From Paracoccaceae bacterium (lineage in GTDB: Bacteria; Pseudomonadota; Alphaproteobacteria; Rhodobacterales; Rhodobacteraceae): a DNA stretch of 64,000 bases. Below the pieces are notes generated by a model. The model searched no databases. It worked only from the letters and a program-made list of their open reading frames with translations, and was not told the origin of the DNA. The position numbers and the translations under genes are program-made. The DNA lies in contig WKFI01000005.1 of assembly GCA_014872875.1 (NCBI GenBank), positions 186,001 to 250,000 of the forward strand. Reading direction: 5' to 3'. Of the stretch, positions 54,147-63,127 are shown one piece after another. The first letter of the stretch is position 1; the number at the start of each line of letters is the position of its first letter.

Positions 54147-55550
54147 TCAGACACTGATCTGCTCTGGTGGGTTGTCTAACAGTTCACGCAGTTTCAGCAT
54201 GGCACCTTCAAACACCTCCAACGAGACCTGCCCGTTCACCGCGATGCGTACGGCATGCGGCGCGCGGCCATCCCGCAGCGCAAACTCATCCGCTGACCGG
54301 ATCTGTACGCCCTGCGCTTCGGCCGCGCGCGTGAAAGCGGCAGAGCGCCAGCCCGGGGGCAAGGTCAACCAAAGGAACGGAACCCGAGAGTCCCAAACCA
54401 GATTGAACCCCCCCAAGGCATTCACCGCGACATGCACATACCGGGCCATCTCATCGCGCACCTTGGCCAGCAGACTCTTGCTGCGTGGATCGGAAAGCAG
54501 GATCCGTGTGACTTCGGCCAACGGCTGCGCCAGTCCAAAGTAGCTGTGCTCGGCCACCCGACGCAGATCCGCCGACCGGCCCGTTGGAGCCACAGCGAAA
54601 CCGACCCGCAACGCCGGTGTCAGAGATTTCGAAATGGACGTAACATGCCAGGCCAGTTCTGGCGCCAAAGCGCGATACCCGGGCGCGCGCGCTTCTCCCA
54701 GCCGGTAGCAATCATCCTCGATGATCTGCAGCCCATAGCGTCGCGCGACCTCGAGGATCTCCTTGCGTCGCTCCAGGGGCGTGTGTCCTCCCGTCGGATT
54801 GTGCACCTCAGGCGACGTGCACAGGATCTGTGCTCCGGTTCTGCGCGCCACAGCCTCCAACGCATCCGGGCGGATGCCGTGCTGGTCCATTGCAACGCCA
54901 GCAACCGAGGTTCTGAGCAATTCAGCGGCCCGGCGAAATCCAGCATAGGACAGCTCCTCGACCAGGACGGTCGGCCTGTCACCATCCAGAATGGCCTGCA
55001 TCGCGACGTGCAGCCCGTGCTGACCTCCATGGGTCAACACCACATCCTGCTCGGTCACTGCACCGATTTGCTGATCGGACAACCATTTGGCAACTGCCTG
55101 CCGCACCGGGGTATAGGCATCGCGCGTGGGATAGCTCATCAGCGGCAAAGCCGGGCCATCCGCAACCTGGCGCAACGCGTTGCGCACAAGAGATATCTGC
55201 CCCACATCCGGCAAGCGCGGGCTGAACAGGCTCACTACGCCCGGGTTGCGAAGCTCGTGAATATGCAACTGGCGCGCCCAGACATCTTCCGGGACCGGCG
55301 TAAAAGGTTCGGCCACAAAGGTTCCGCGCCCAACCTCGGCTTGCAACACGCCTTCATCGGTGAGGATCGTGTAGGCCCGGGCCACAGTGCCCGGCGTGAT
55401 GCTGAGCCGATAAGCGAGTTCCCGGACCGGAGGCAGCTTGGCACCGATCTCCAAGGCACCGTTACTGACCGCCTTGCGAATTGTGTCAGCTACAATTTTG
55501 TATTTTGGTCCTTTGGACTTCTGCAACGCTGCGGGCCAAATTGTATCCAT
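54147..55550 (-). CDS. MocR-type PLP-dependent transcription regulator
   Basis: 467 residues. The N-terminal GntR-type winged helix reads KYKIVADTIRKAVSNGALEIGAKLPPVRELAYRLSITPGTVARAY, followed by a linker and an aminotransferase-like fold. PLP-lysine is in TSISKSLTPALRVGFAV. Domain architecture is that of MocR regulators, which bind PLP and an amino compound. I start at 55550 (MDTIWPAALQK); a longer frame to 55610 crosses the operators. One TTGTA/TACAA palindrome overlaps this ATG, suggesting autorepression. It is divergent from an 82-residue protein. Confidence 0.9.
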   Translation of the reverse strand: MDTIWPAALQKSKGPKYKIVADTIRKAVSNGALEIGAKLPPVRELAYRLSITPGTVARAYTILTDEGVLQAEVGRGTFVAEPFTPVPEDVWARQLHIHELRNPGVVSLFSPRLPDVGQISLVRNALRQVADGPALPLMSYPTRDAYTPVRQAVAKWLSDQQIGAVTEQDVVLTHGGQHGLHVAMQAILDGDRPTVLVEELSYAGFRRAAELLRTSVAGVAMDQHGIRPDALEAVARRTGAQILCTSPEVHNPTGGHTPLERRKEILEVARRYGLQIIEDDCYRLGEARAPGYRALAPELAWHVTSISKSLTPALRVGFAVAPTGRSADLRRVAEHSYFGLAQPLAEVTRILLSDPRSKSLLAKVRDEMARYVHVAVNALGGFNLVWDSRVPFLWLTLPPGWRSAAFTRAAEAQGVQIRSADEFALRDGRAPHAVRIAVNGQVSLEVFEGAMLKLRELLDNPPEQISV

Positions 55551-55629
55551 TACAATCCATCCTTGGACAGTCACACCGACTCTTTGTATCGAACAATTGT
55601 AGCAATACAACAGGAATGTATCAATACAA
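55541..55629. promoter_or_regulatory. MocR operator array: three TTGTA/TACAA palindromes
   Basis: TTGTA-N5-TACAA at 55541-55555 covers the mocR start codon. TTGTA-N4-TACAA at 55597-55610 and ATGTA-N4-TACAA at 55616-55629 lie 19 bp apart centre to centre, just before the divergent small gene. A further half-site TTGTA lies at 55584. Confidence 0.6.
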
Positions 55630-55642
55630 TATCAGGAATAAC

Positions 55643-55891
55643 ATGATGACCAACGCAGCTTACAGCGCCTCCCCCCATATGGCCTTCCTCAACAGCCGCC
55701 CCGCCCTGCCGGTGGTTGCGCAGCTGGCCGTGGCGTTTGCAGTACTGGTCACCAAGTGGAACCTGCGACGCCGCGCCCCTTCAAAGCTGCACCATCCAGA
55801 TGCACAGCTGACAATGATTGCCGAAGCCCGCCCGCTCCTCAGCCAGGCCCGCGCGTTTGACCACACAACTCTCCCGTTCTGGCTCCCATGA
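55643..55891 (+). CDS. 82-residue protein divergent from the MocR regulator
   Basis: Starts MMTNAAYSASPHMAFLNSRPALP, then a hydrophobic stretch VVAQLAVAFAVLVTKW (about 23-40), then basic NLRRRAPSKLHH and a variable C-terminus. It may be a short membrane-anchored or amphipathic protein. The first half recalls DUF1127-type small proteins but the match is weak. AGGA precedes the start by about 6 bases, and MocR operators cover its promoter. A strong terminator follows. Function unknown; likely the MocR target. Confidence 0.65.
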   Translation: MMTNAAYSASPHMAFLNSRPALPVVAQLAVAFAVLVTKWNLRRRAPSKLHHPDAQLTMIAEARPLLSQARAFDHTTLPFWLP

Positions 55892-55915
55892 TCCCCAGGG
55901 TTGTCGGAACTACTG

Positions 55916-55945
55916 CAAGGCCGGGGGAAACCCCGGCCCTTTTTG
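55916..55945 (+). terminator. Intrinsic terminator of the MocR-divergent small gene
   Basis: Stem GGCCGGGG / CCCCGGCC with a GAAA loop and a CTTTTT tail, 28 bases after the stop. Confidence 0.88.
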
Positions 55946-56133
55946 TGTCTGCACCGTAACACCCCCGCTGTTGCAGAAATTTCATCGCACCGGCGCCCTG
56001 AAATCTCTTGCGCGAATCCGCGATGCGACCTATTTGCGCCCCACTTTCGGTACCGATCCCAACCTCGAACCCTTATTCGGGGGGGCGCTAAGGGCCGGCT
56101 GGATTGTCATCTACTGGAACGAAGGGGAGTGTC

Positions 56134-56640
56134 ATGAAGGACGCCAACCTCTTCCAACTGGGGATCGGTCTGGAGACAGGCGCCCAAGAGGAAGATACCG
56201 CCCGCGGTGTAACCACTGCGAATCTGAATGCCGTGATCGACAGCGATCGCGAAGATCATTTCATCCGTCGCGACGGCAAGGTGTTTGCCGGAACCCACCT
56301 GATCATCGAAGTGATGAAAGGGACAGGGCTGGATTGTGAAGAGCGTATCCAGAACGCCTTCCGCAAATGTGTCGAGGTCTGTGGCGCCACTCTGCTGCAC
56401 ATCCACACTCACAAGTTCTCGCCCCAGGGCGTGTCCGGCGTTGCCGTTCTGGCCGAAAGCCACATCTCGGTCCACACCTGGCCGGAGATCGGCTATGGCG
56501 CGTTTGACGTCTTCATGTGTGGCGATGCTGAACCATGGAAAGCCGTCGATGTGCTGAAAGAGGCGTTCGACACCGACACCGTCAAGGTCCGCGAACTGCT
56601 GCGCGGCGAAGAGCTGATCGCCCAGGAAGTCGCGGCATGA
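56134..56640 (+). CDS. speD: S-adenosylmethionine decarboxylase proenzyme
   Basis: 168 residues; makes decarboxylated SAM for spermidine. Self-cleavage gives the pyruvoyl group at Ser112 in ESHISVHTWPEIGYG. Family motifs are THLIIEVMKGTGL and HTHKFSPQGVSGVAVL. Compared with the ~130-residue thermophilic form it has about 48 extra N-terminal residues. The start at 56134 has AAGGGGAG 4 bases upstream; the 56104 frame is longer. It overlaps speE by four bases (ATGA). Confidence 0.95.
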   Translation: MKDANLFQLGIGLETGAQEEDTARGVTTANLNAVIDSDREDHFIRRDGKVFAGTHLIIEVMKGTGLDCEERIQNAFRKCVEVCGATLLHIHTHKFSPQGVSGVAVLAESHISVHTWPEIGYGAFDVFMCGDAEPWKAVDVLKEAFDTDTVKVRELLRGEELIAQEVAA

Positions 56641-57488
56641 GTCAGAACTGGATCACCGAAAAGCTGCACGCGCATTATGCGCAGTCGTTGCGGGTGGATG
56701 AGCTACTCTATGACAGCAACACCGAACACCAACGCCTGAAAGTGTTCCAGAACGGCCAGTTCGGCCGCATTCTGACGCTCGACGATGTGGTGCAGACCAC
56801 CGAAGGCGACAACTTCATCTATCACGAGATGCTGACCCATGTGCCGATTCTGGCGCATGGTGCAGCCAAACGCGTTCTAATCATTGGCGGTGGTGATGGT
56901 GGTATGGCCCGAGAGGCGCTGCGTCATCAGTCGGTCGAACATGTTACCATGGTCGAGATCGACGCCGGCGTCGTGGATTTCTCGAAAGAGTACCTGCCGA
57001 TGCTCAGCCAGGGTGCGTTTGACGATCCTCGCCTGAACCTCGTGATCAACGATGGCGCCGCATTCATGCGCGACACCGAAGACAAGTTTGATGTGATCAT
57101 CGTCGATTCGACCGATCCGATCGGTCCGGGCGAAGTGCTGTTCACCGACACGTTCTATGGTCACGCGGCGCGCGCACTGACCGATGAAGGCATCATCGTC
57201 ACGCAAAACGGCGTCCCCTTCATGCAAGGCGATGAGCTGACGGGCACCATGCGTGCGTTCCAAACCCTGTTTGCGGATGCATCCTGCTATATCGCCTCGA
57301 TCCCGACCTATGCTGGCGGGCCGATGGCATTTGGTTGGGGCAGCCACTCGGACAAGGGGCGCAATGTCGAGCTGTCAGTTCTGGAAGAGCGTTTTGCCGC
57401 TGCCGGATTCGAGTGCGATTACTATACGCCCGAGGTGCACAAGGCCGCGTTTGCCTTGCCCGGCTATGTCAAGAAACTGATCCCCTGA
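56637..57488 (+). CDS. speE: Spermidine synthase
   Basis: 283 residues; aminopropyltransferase joining putrescine and decarboxylated SAM. Motifs are LIIGGGDGGMAREALRH for the SAM-type fold, VEIDAGVVDFSKEYLP, IIVDSTDPIGPGEVLF and GGPMAFGWGSHSDKG. The start at 56637 overlaps the speD stop, so the two enzymes of spermidine synthesis are coupled. A strong terminator follows. Confidence 0.95.
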   Translation: MSQNWITEKLHAHYAQSLRVDELLYDSNTEHQRLKVFQNGQFGRILTLDDVVQTTEGDNFIYHEMLTHVPILAHGAAKRVLIIGGGDGGMAREALRHQSVEHVTMVEIDAGVVDFSKEYLPMLSQGAFDDPRLNLVINDGAAFMRDTEDKFDVIIVDSTDPIGPGEVLFTDTFYGHAARALTDEGIIVTQNGVPFMQGDELTGTMRAFQTLFADASCYIASIPTYAGGPMAFGWGSHSDKGRNVELSVLEERFAAAGFECDYYTPEVHKAAFALPGYVKKLIP

Positions 57489-57510
57489 ACGAATTGCAAT
57501 GACTGTAGAT

Positions 57511-57546
57511 GGGCCGGAATTCGCGACGAATTCCGGCCCGTTTTCT
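57511..57546 (+). terminator. Intrinsic terminator of speDE
   Basis: Perfect 13-bp stem GGGCCGGAATTCG / CGAATTCCGGCCC with a 3-base loop and a GTTTTC tail. Confidence 0.9.
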
Positions 57547-57566
57547 TTGCGCGAAGACGGATTCGG

Positions 57567-57989
57567 TTACCGTTCAGGCGGTATTGAGTAGGTCATGGTG
57601 GAACGCGCCACCAACTTGTCCGAGCCTTGGGAGAACATGTGAACATCTCCCACGGCCAAAGAACGCCCCAGCTTCAACAGCTTGGCCTTTGCAACGACAT
57701 CCACCCCGGCCTGTGGTTTACGCATGAAATCCAGCGAACAGTTGGTTGTCACGGCCAACGCCTTGGGGCCCAGTCGCGACAGCACCAGCGCATAGACGGA
57801 AACATCGGCCAAGGCGAACATCGACGGCCCTGACACCGTACCACCGGGGCGCAGATGACGTTCGGCCGTTAGCAGGCGCATGGTAATTCCACCCTCGTCC
57901 AGCGCATCGATTGCAAAGTCCTCGCGCACCTGCGGGAACACTTCGGCCAGGTAGGCGGTCAATTCGTCACGGTCAAATGCCAGCGCCAT
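57567..57989 (-). CDS. PaaI-family thioesterase
   Basis: 140 residues, hot-dog fold. The family core is LRPGGTVSGPSMFALADVSVYALVLSRLG, then VTTNCSLDFMRKPQ and GDVHMFSQGSDKLVARSTMTYSI. PaaI-type enzymes hydrolyse aromatic or hydroxylated acyl-CoAs. I start at 57989 (MALAFDRDEL), which has GAGGA 5 bases upstream. An ATG at 58001 would overlap that site. It converges with speE and lies divergent from the enoyl-CoA hydratase, so an acyl-CoA role is plausible. Confidence 0.88.
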   Translation of the reverse strand: MALAFDRDELTAYLAEVFPQVREDFAIDALDEGGITMRLLTAERHLRPGGTVSGPSMFALADVSVYALVLSRLGPKALAVTTNCSLDFMRKPQAGVDVVAKAKLLKLGRSLAVGDVHMFSQGSDKLVARSTMTYSIPPER

Positions 57990-58047
57990 ACTTTTCCTCA
58001 TCCTTTTTGCCGCCTAGAGTTGCCCCAACGATTGGGAGGAGAGCAAG

Positions 58048-58836
58048 ATGTCAATTCTGGAACGTAACGACGCAGGCGGGGTTGCCTATCTCACGATGAA
58101 CGCGCCTGAGCGTCTGAACGCGCTCTCTGACGAAATGCTGGCGGCACTGCAGGAGCAAATCGACGCGCTGCGCGACGACAGCAGCATCCGCGCCATCGTT
58201 CTGTCCGGTGCGGGCAAAGCATTCTGCGCCGGGCATGACATTCGCCAAATGACAGCAGGCCGCGCGAGCGAGGATGGCGGCAAGGCTTACTTTCAATCCC
58301 TGTTCGCACGCTGCACCAAGGTCATGATGGGTCTGCAGTCCCTGCCCCAACCGGTCATCGCCAAGGTGCATGGCATTGCAACAGCAGCGGGCTGTCAGCT
58401 GGTGGCCTCCTGCGATCTGGCCGTGGCCGCTGAAGGTACGCGGTTCGGGGTGAATGGCGTCAATATCGGGCTCTTCTGTTCAACACCCATGGTGGCGCTC
58501 AGCCGAAATATCCCACGTAAGAAAGCGTTCGAACTGCTGACGACCGGAACCTTTGTCGAAGCCGCCGAGGCCTCGGAGCTGGGTCTGATCAACGAAGCCG
58601 TGCCACAAGATCGGCTGGACGATACGGCGCGCGAGATGGCGGAAACCATCGCCGGGAAACTGGGATCGGTCGTGAAGATCGGCAAGGAAGCCTTTTACAA
58701 ACAGTTGCAGATGCCGATTGCCGAGGCGTATGCCTATACCGGCGATGTGATTGTCGAAAATCTGCTCTATCGCGACACGATCGAAGGCATGTCGGCCTTT
58801 CTGGAAAAGAGAAACCCGGACTGGCAGCAGGACTGA
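58048..58836 (+). CDS. Enoyl-CoA hydratase/isomerase family protein
   Basis: 262 residues of the crotonase fold. The oxyanion motif AFCAGHDIRQM and a second site IATAAGCQLVASCDLAVAAEGTRFGVNGVNIGLFCSTP are clear. The catalytic Glu pair is not in the standard positions (the region reads GVNIGLFC), so it may be an ECHDC3-like member with altered or regulatory chemistry. The start has a GGAGGAGAG site. It pairs divergently with the PaaI thioesterase. Confidence 0.88.
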   Translation: MSILERNDAGGVAYLTMNAPERLNALSDEMLAALQEQIDALRDDSSIRAIVLSGAGKAFCAGHDIRQMTAGRASEDGGKAYFQSLFARCTKVMMGLQSLPQPVIAKVHGIATAAGCQLVASCDLAVAAEGTRFGVNGVNIGLFCSTPMVALSRNIPRKKAFELLTTGTFVEAAEASELGLINEAVPQDRLDDTAREMAETIAGKLGSVVKIGKEAFYKQLQMPIAEAYAYTGDVIVENLLYRDTIEGMSAFLEKRNPDWQQD

Positions 58837-59242
58837 CCCCGACAAAGCTCTCACTCGCGCAGATTCTCTGCAAAGCCCGGCAGCTAAGGGAATAACTTCG
58901 ATTTGCCTTAAACCGTGGCGATCCAACGTCAGCCCCTGACGCGGCATAGCGTAAAAACACGCGCTTTTTCAGTGTATTGACCGCAAGACCTGCATCGTTT
59001 CGCGCAATCGCGAAGATTGTTTCCACTTTCGCGCTTTCAATATGGGCAAGACTGTGGCAAAGCTGAGGCAGGGTTAACACCCAGACACGATTTTTGGGTC
59101 GCCGACGGACGGAAGGTCCCTCCAGGCCGATCTCTCTCCGGCTCGACATTCCCGCCGCGGCGACCCCAAAAACACCCCCGACAGGATGATAGGAACGCCG
59201 CAGCCGTTGCGCTGGGCCTCTGCCTGCCCTATGTGCCCTGCC
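58837..59242 (+). other. Gene-free interval with hairpins upstream of trmFO
   Basis: 406 bases. GCGT/ACGC with TTTTT tail at about 58948-58967 is a weak terminator candidate for the enoyl-CoA hydratase. TTCGCG-CAAT-CGCGAA (58999-59014) is a short hairpin. The main element is the inverted repeat 59091-59172. No frame or tRNA was recognised. Confidence 0.55.
59091..59172 (+). other. 82-bp structured inverted repeat (candidate RNA element) before trmFO
   Basis: TTTTTGGGTCGCCG (59091-59104) pairs with CGGCGACCCCAAAAA (59158-59172) with one bulge, about 14 bp. The 53-base interior has two further small hairpins: GGAC/GTCC (about 59107-59119) and GCCG/CGGC (about 59126-59141). Could be a structured leader, an ncRNA or a mobile-element relic. 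The strand is uncertain. Confidence 0.45.
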
Positions 59243-60586
59243 ATGACACAGGTATTGCATATCGTTGGCGGCGGCATGGCCGGATCCGAAGCCGCCTGGC
59301 AGGCGGCTGAAATGGGCGTTAAGGTGGTGATCCACGAAATGCGCCCCAAAGTGGAAACCTTTGCCCACAAGACCGGCAATCTTGGGGAGATGGTCTGCTC
59401 CAACTCGTTCCGGTCCGATGACGACGAACAGAACGCCGTAGGCCTGTTGCATTGGGAAATGCGCGCTGCCGGCGGCCTGATCATGACCACCGCGGATACA
59501 CATCGGTTGCCCGCAGGGGGCGCGCTGGCTGTGGACCGGGATCCGTTTGCGGAAACCATTACCGCAAAACTGACCAGCCATCCCAATATCAGTGTCTGCT
59601 ATGAAGAGATTACCGAACTGCCCGAAGACGGTATCTGGATCTTTGCCACCGGCCCGCTGACCTCCGGAACCCTTGGCGAGGCAATCCAGCGCGAAACCGG
59701 GGCCGAAGCACTGGCCTTCTTCGACGCTATCGCGCCGATCATCTATGCCGAAAGCATCGACATGTCGAAGGCATGGATGCAATCGCGCTACGACAAGGGC
59801 GAAACCGAAGAAGAGCGCACCGCCTATCTGAACTGTCCAATGGACAAGGACCAGTATGAGGCATTCATCGACGCGCTGCTGGCCGCCGACAAGACCGAAT
59901 TCCACGAAGGTGAAACGGCGAAATATTTCGACGGCTGTCTGCCAATCGAGGTGATGGCCGAACGCGGACGCGAGACCCTGCGCCACGGGCCGATGAAGCC
60001 CGTTGGACTGACCAACCCCCATCAGCCCGACGTAAAGGCCCATGCGGTCGTGCAGCTGCGCCGTGACAATGCGCTGGGGACGCTCTTCAACATCGTGGGC
60101 TTCCAGACCAAGATGAAATACGGCGCACAGACGGATGTGCTGCGCATGATCCCGGGGCTGGAGGACGCACGTTTCGCACGCCTGGGCGGCATTCACCGAA
60201 ACACCTTCCTGAATTCACCGACCCTGCTTGATGCGCAGATGCGGTTGAAATCAAAACCACATATCCGCTTTGCCGGTCAGATCACCGGCGTCGAAGGGTA
60301 TGTGGAAAGCGCTGCCATGGGGCTTTTGGCTGGGCGTATGGCCGCCTGCGAGATCTTGGGTCGCGACTGCCCGGACGTCCCTCAGGACAGTGCCATGGGC
60401 GCACTGATCCATCACATCACCGGTGGGGCCGAGGCCAAAACTTTCCAACCGATGAACGTAAATTTCGGGCTGTTCCGACCCGTGGACGGGCTAAAAGGCG
60501 GACGGCGCGGCCGCAAGGACCGGTACAAGGCCTATACCGACCGCGCCAAAGCCGCATGGACCGATTGGCTGGCACAGTTCAACTAG
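59243..60586 (+). CDS. trmFO: Methylenetetrahydrofolate-tRNA-(uracil-5-)-methyltransferase TrmFO
   Basis: 447 residues; FAD and folate-dependent methylation of U54 in tRNA. The FAD motif [22 protein letters not shown] is N-terminal; [22 protein letters not shown] and [22 protein letters not shown] are family hallmarks. C-terminal [10 protein letters not shown] closes the fold. The start at 59243 ([11 protein letters not shown]) matches homologues; the frame to 59186 lies inside the structured interval. Confidence 0.96.
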   Translation: MTQVLHIVGGGMAGSEAAWQAAEMGVKVVIHEMRPKVETFAHKTGNLGEMVCSNSFRSDDDEQNAVGLLHWEMRAAGGLIMTTADTHRLPAGGALAVDRDPFAETITAKLTSHPNISVCYEEITELPEDGIWIFATGPLTSGTLGEAIQRETGAEALAFFDAIAPIIYAESIDMSKAWMQSRYDKGETEEERTAYLNCPMDKDQYEAFIDALLAADKTEFHEGETAKYFDGCLPIEVMAERGRETLRHGPMKPVGLTNPHQPDVKAHAVVQLRRDNALGTLFNIVGFQTKMKYGAQTDVLRMIPGLEDARFARLGGIHRNTFLNSPTLLDAQMRLKSKPHIRFAGQITGVEGYVESAAMGLLAGRMAACEILGRDCPDVPQDSAMGALIHHITGGAEAKTFQPMNVNFGLFRPVDGLKGGRRGRKDRYKAYTDRAKAAWTDWLAQFN

Positions 60587-60642
60587 GCAACAGCTGTAGA
60601 AACCTGTGGACGGGCAGCATGATGGCTGCCTATCCTCAATGC

Positions 60643-61257
60643 ATGACCGAGAAGTTTCTGAAACAGGCCTACAGTCTGGAAACACCGGAAGCGACCAAGG
60701 ATCATTATGATCGCTGGGCCGCCTCTTATGATGCGGAAATCGCCGAAAACGGTTATGCCACCCCCGGGCGCATCGCCGAAGCGCTGTGGCAGCATTGTCC
60801 CGAGCCGACGACGCCCGTGCTGGACTTTGGCTGCGGTACCGGTCTCAGCGGGCTGGCGCTGCGCCGGGTCGGATTTCAGACCGTCGATGGCATGGACCCT
60901 TCGGCCGAAATGCTGGACGGGGCCCGCAGCAAAGAGGCCTATCGCAACCTGACCTGCATCGCGCTGGACGACCCCACACCGATCCCGACGGGCGCCTATC
61001 GCCTCATCACCGGGACCGGGGTGCTGGGCGTGGGCGCCGCGCCACCAGAAGTCTTTGACATGATTATGAACGCCCTGCCCAAAGGCGGGTTGTTCGCGTT
61101 TTCCTACAACGATCACGCACTCGCCGACGCGGCCTATACCGGCAAGCTCAGCGAGTGGGTGGATTGCGGAGCAGCGCGACTTCTGTTTAAGGAGTATGGC
61201 GAGCACCTTCCCGGTCTCGACCTCAAAGCTGACGTTTATGTGATTGAGAAAGCGTGA
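60643..61257 (+). CDS. Class I SAM-dependent methyltransferase
   Basis: 204 residues with a Rossmann-like methyltransferase core: HYDRWAASYDAEIAENGYATP, then motif I VLDFGCGTGLSGLAL and VDGMDPSAEMLDGARSK. Length and motifs suggest a Williams-Beuren-like or generic small-molecule/protein methyltransferase; substrate unknown. The start at 60643 is chosen; two ATGs at 60619 are also possible and no ribosome site decides. It overlaps gluQ by four bases (GTGA). Confidence 0.85.
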   Translation: MTEKFLKQAYSLETPEATKDHYDRWAASYDAEIAENGYATPGRIAEALWQHCPEPTTPVLDFGCGTGLSGLALRRVGFQTVDGMDPSAEMLDGARSKEAYRNLTCIALDDPTPIPTGAYRLITGTGVLGVGAAPPEVFDMIMNALPKGGLFAFSYNDHALADAAYTGKLSEWVDCGAARLLFKEYGEHLPGLDLKADVYVIEKA

Positions 61258-62099
61258 CATTCACCACCCGTTTTGCGCCATCCCCCACCGGGCCGTTGCA
61301 TTTGGGTCATGCCTATTCGGCACTCCTAGCCCATGACATGGCAGTGGCTGCAAATGGCAACTTCCTGCTGCGGATCGAAGATATTGACCAGTCCCGCGCC
61401 CGCCCGGCCTGGGAGCATCAGATTTATGATGACCTACGTTGGCTTGGGCTTCGTTGGCCGGATCCGGTCATGCGTCAATCTGAACGTTTACAGCGATACC
61501 GGGCCGCGTTGGACCAGCTCACTGCCTTGGGATTGACTTACCCCTGCCGCTGCAATCGTTCCGACATAGAATCCGCAGCGGGGGCGCCGCAGGAGGGCGT
61601 TCCGCAATTCGGGCCGGACGGGCGGATCTATCCGGGCACTTGCCGGTCGCGCCCCATGAGTGAGACGACGGAATACGACGTCATCCGGCTGAACATGGAC
61701 AAGGCCGTGTCCTGTGCAATCTTGCGAGGCTTCACCGAAACCGGGCCTCTTCATTCAGGAAGCCATCAGCTGGACCCGGAGCAACTGATCCGAGAGGTGG
61801 GCGACATCATTCTGATCCGCCGCCAGATGGGCAGCTCTTATCACTTGTCAGTGGTGATCGATGATGCAGATCAGAAGATCACCCATGTGACCCGCGGGCT
61901 TGACCTGTTCGAGGCGACACAGATCCATGTTCTGCTCCAGGCGCTTCTGGACCTGCCAACCCCGATCTACCATCATCACAACCTGATCCGTGACAGCCAC
62001 GGCAAGAGACTTGCCAAACGCGACGATGCGCGCGCCATAGCCAAATACCGCCAGGATGGTCTGAGCCCCGCTGACCTGCGCGCCTTGGTCGGGCTGTAA
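61254..62099 (+). CDS. gluQ: Glutamyl-Q tRNA(Asp) synthetase
   Basis: 281 residues, a truncated GluRS without anticodon-binding domain that glutamylates queuosine in tRNA-Asp. HIGH-like APSPTGPLHLGH is at the N-terminus, and the zinc Cys set is in YPCRCNRSD ... YPGTCRS. The KMSKS equivalent is KRLAKRDD. The start is GTG 61254, overlapping the upstream methyltransferase stop, so the two are co-transcribed. Function depends on queuosine genes elsewhere. Confidence 0.95.
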   Translation: MTFTTRFAPSPTGPLHLGHAYSALLAHDMAVAANGNFLLRIEDIDQSRARPAWEHQIYDDLRWLGLRWPDPVMRQSERLQRYRAALDQLTALGLTYPCRCNRSDIESAAGAPQEGVPQFGPDGRIYPGTCRSRPMSETTEYDVIRLNMDKAVSCAILRGFTETGPLHSGSHQLDPEQLIREVGDIILIRRQMGSSYHLSVVIDDADQKITHVTRGLDLFEATQIHVLLQALLDLPTPIYHHHNLIRDSHGKRLAKRDDARAIAKYRQDGLSPADLRALVGL

Positions 62100-62143
62100 C
62101 GCAATCCCTGATTCTGACTGCTGGAATACATCAGCTCTGCTGG

Positions 62144-62166
62144 AATGGCGCGCACCGCACGCCATT
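62144..62166. terminator. Hairpin between convergent gluQ and hisI
   Basis: AATGGCG / CGCCATT, 7 bp with a 9-base loop, midway between the converging stops. No T tract on either side, so its terminator role is uncertain. Confidence 0.35.
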
Positions 62167-62178
62167 CAGCCAAAAGGT

Positions 62179-62538
62179 TCAGACCATCGGTTTCATCAAC
62201 TCGACTTCGTCCCCTTCAGTAACCGAAGTGTAAAAACACGACCGGCGATAGGTGTGACACGCTGCCCCTTCTTGCCGAACCACGGCCAGCAAGCAGTCGC
62301 GATCACAATCTACCCTCAGATCCACCAGCTCCTGTGTGTGCCCAGAGGATTCGCCTTTGATCCAGAAGCTCTGTCGAGACCGCGACCAATAGGTCACCCT
62401 CTTAGTCTCTAGAGTGCGTTCCACCGCCTGAATGTTCATCCAGGCCATCATCAGAACCTCACCCGTACCTTCGGCCTGGGCAATACAAGGGATCAGGCCG
62501 GCCTCGTTGTAGACCAGGGTCTGGGGATCAAAGCGCAT
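62179..62538 (-). CDS. hisI: Phosphoribosyl-AMP cyclohydrolase
   Basis: 119 residues, third step of histidine synthesis. The zinc/magnesium motif DLRVDCDRDCLLAVVRQEGAACHTYRRSCFY holds the Asp triad and Cys ligands, and VTYWSRSRQSFWIKGESSGHTQ holds the substrate site. The start at 62538 (MRFDPQTLVYNEAG) is family-like; a frame to 62619 overlaps the divergent NifU-like leader. No fused HisE domain, which is normal for this order. Confidence 0.95.
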   Translation of the reverse strand: MRFDPQTLVYNEAGLIPCIAQAEGTGEVLMMAWMNIQAVERTLETKRVTYWSRSRQSFWIKGESSGHTQELVDLRVDCDRDCLLAVVRQEGAACHTYRRSCFYTSVTEGDEVELMKPMV

Positions 62539-62617
62539 GACGGAAAAACCTTTTGCATCCGGTGACAAGCCCCCTATGTATGAGGAACCAGCCGCAAGGG
62601 AAAGCCCGGAGAACAAC

Positions 62618-63070
62618 ATGTCTGGCGACAGCGACCTGATAAAGCTCTATTCCGCCCGCATTCTGGAACTTGCGGCGGATATTCCGCATCTGGACCGGTT
62701 GGAGCACCCTGATGCCTCGGTCAAGAAACGCTCACCGCTGTGCGGGTCGACCGTGACTGTGGATTTGACCATCAAGGACGGCCGGATCAACGAATTTGGT
62801 CAAGATGTGAAGGCCTGCGCCTTGGGACAGGCCTCCGCCTCGGTCGTGGGTAGTGCGGTTATCGGATGCAGCCGTGATCAGATCGAAACCGCGCGAAATC
62901 AGCTAAAAGCAATGCTGACGGCCGATGGTCCGGTGCCGGATGCGCCGTTCGAAGGGCTGGAAGTCCTGTTACCGGCGCGGGAATTCAAGAACCGCCACGC
63001 CTCGATCCTGCTGGCGCTGGACGCGACATTGGAGGCTTTTGAACAGGCCCGTCAAAGCGATTGCGCGTAA
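62618..63070 (+). CDS. NifU-like iron-sulfur cluster scaffold protein
   Basis: 150 residues of the NifU N-terminal/IscU type. Cluster Cys ligands sit in SPLCGSTVTVDL and VKACALGQASASVVGSAVIGC. The start at 62618 (MSGDSDLIKLYSARIL) has GGAG 6 bases upstream. Not linked to isc or suf genes here. It is divergent from hisI; the two start codons are 79 bp apart. Confidence 0.9.
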   Translation: MSGDSDLIKLYSARILELAADIPHLDRLEHPDASVKKRSPLCGSTVTVDLTIKDGRINEFGQDVKACALGQASASVVGSAVIGCSRDQIETARNQLKAMLTADGPVPDAPFEGLEVLLPAREFKNRHASILLALDATLEAFEQARQSDCA

Positions 63071-63127
63071 CCGTAGATTAAAGCGATCAAACTGCCTACC
63101 CTGCCAGTACATTTGCAGGAGGCATTG

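Noticed and set aside
58589-60196. 535-codon minus-strand frame
   Set aside because: Antisense to the enoyl-CoA hydratase and trmFO; shadow of the real genes.
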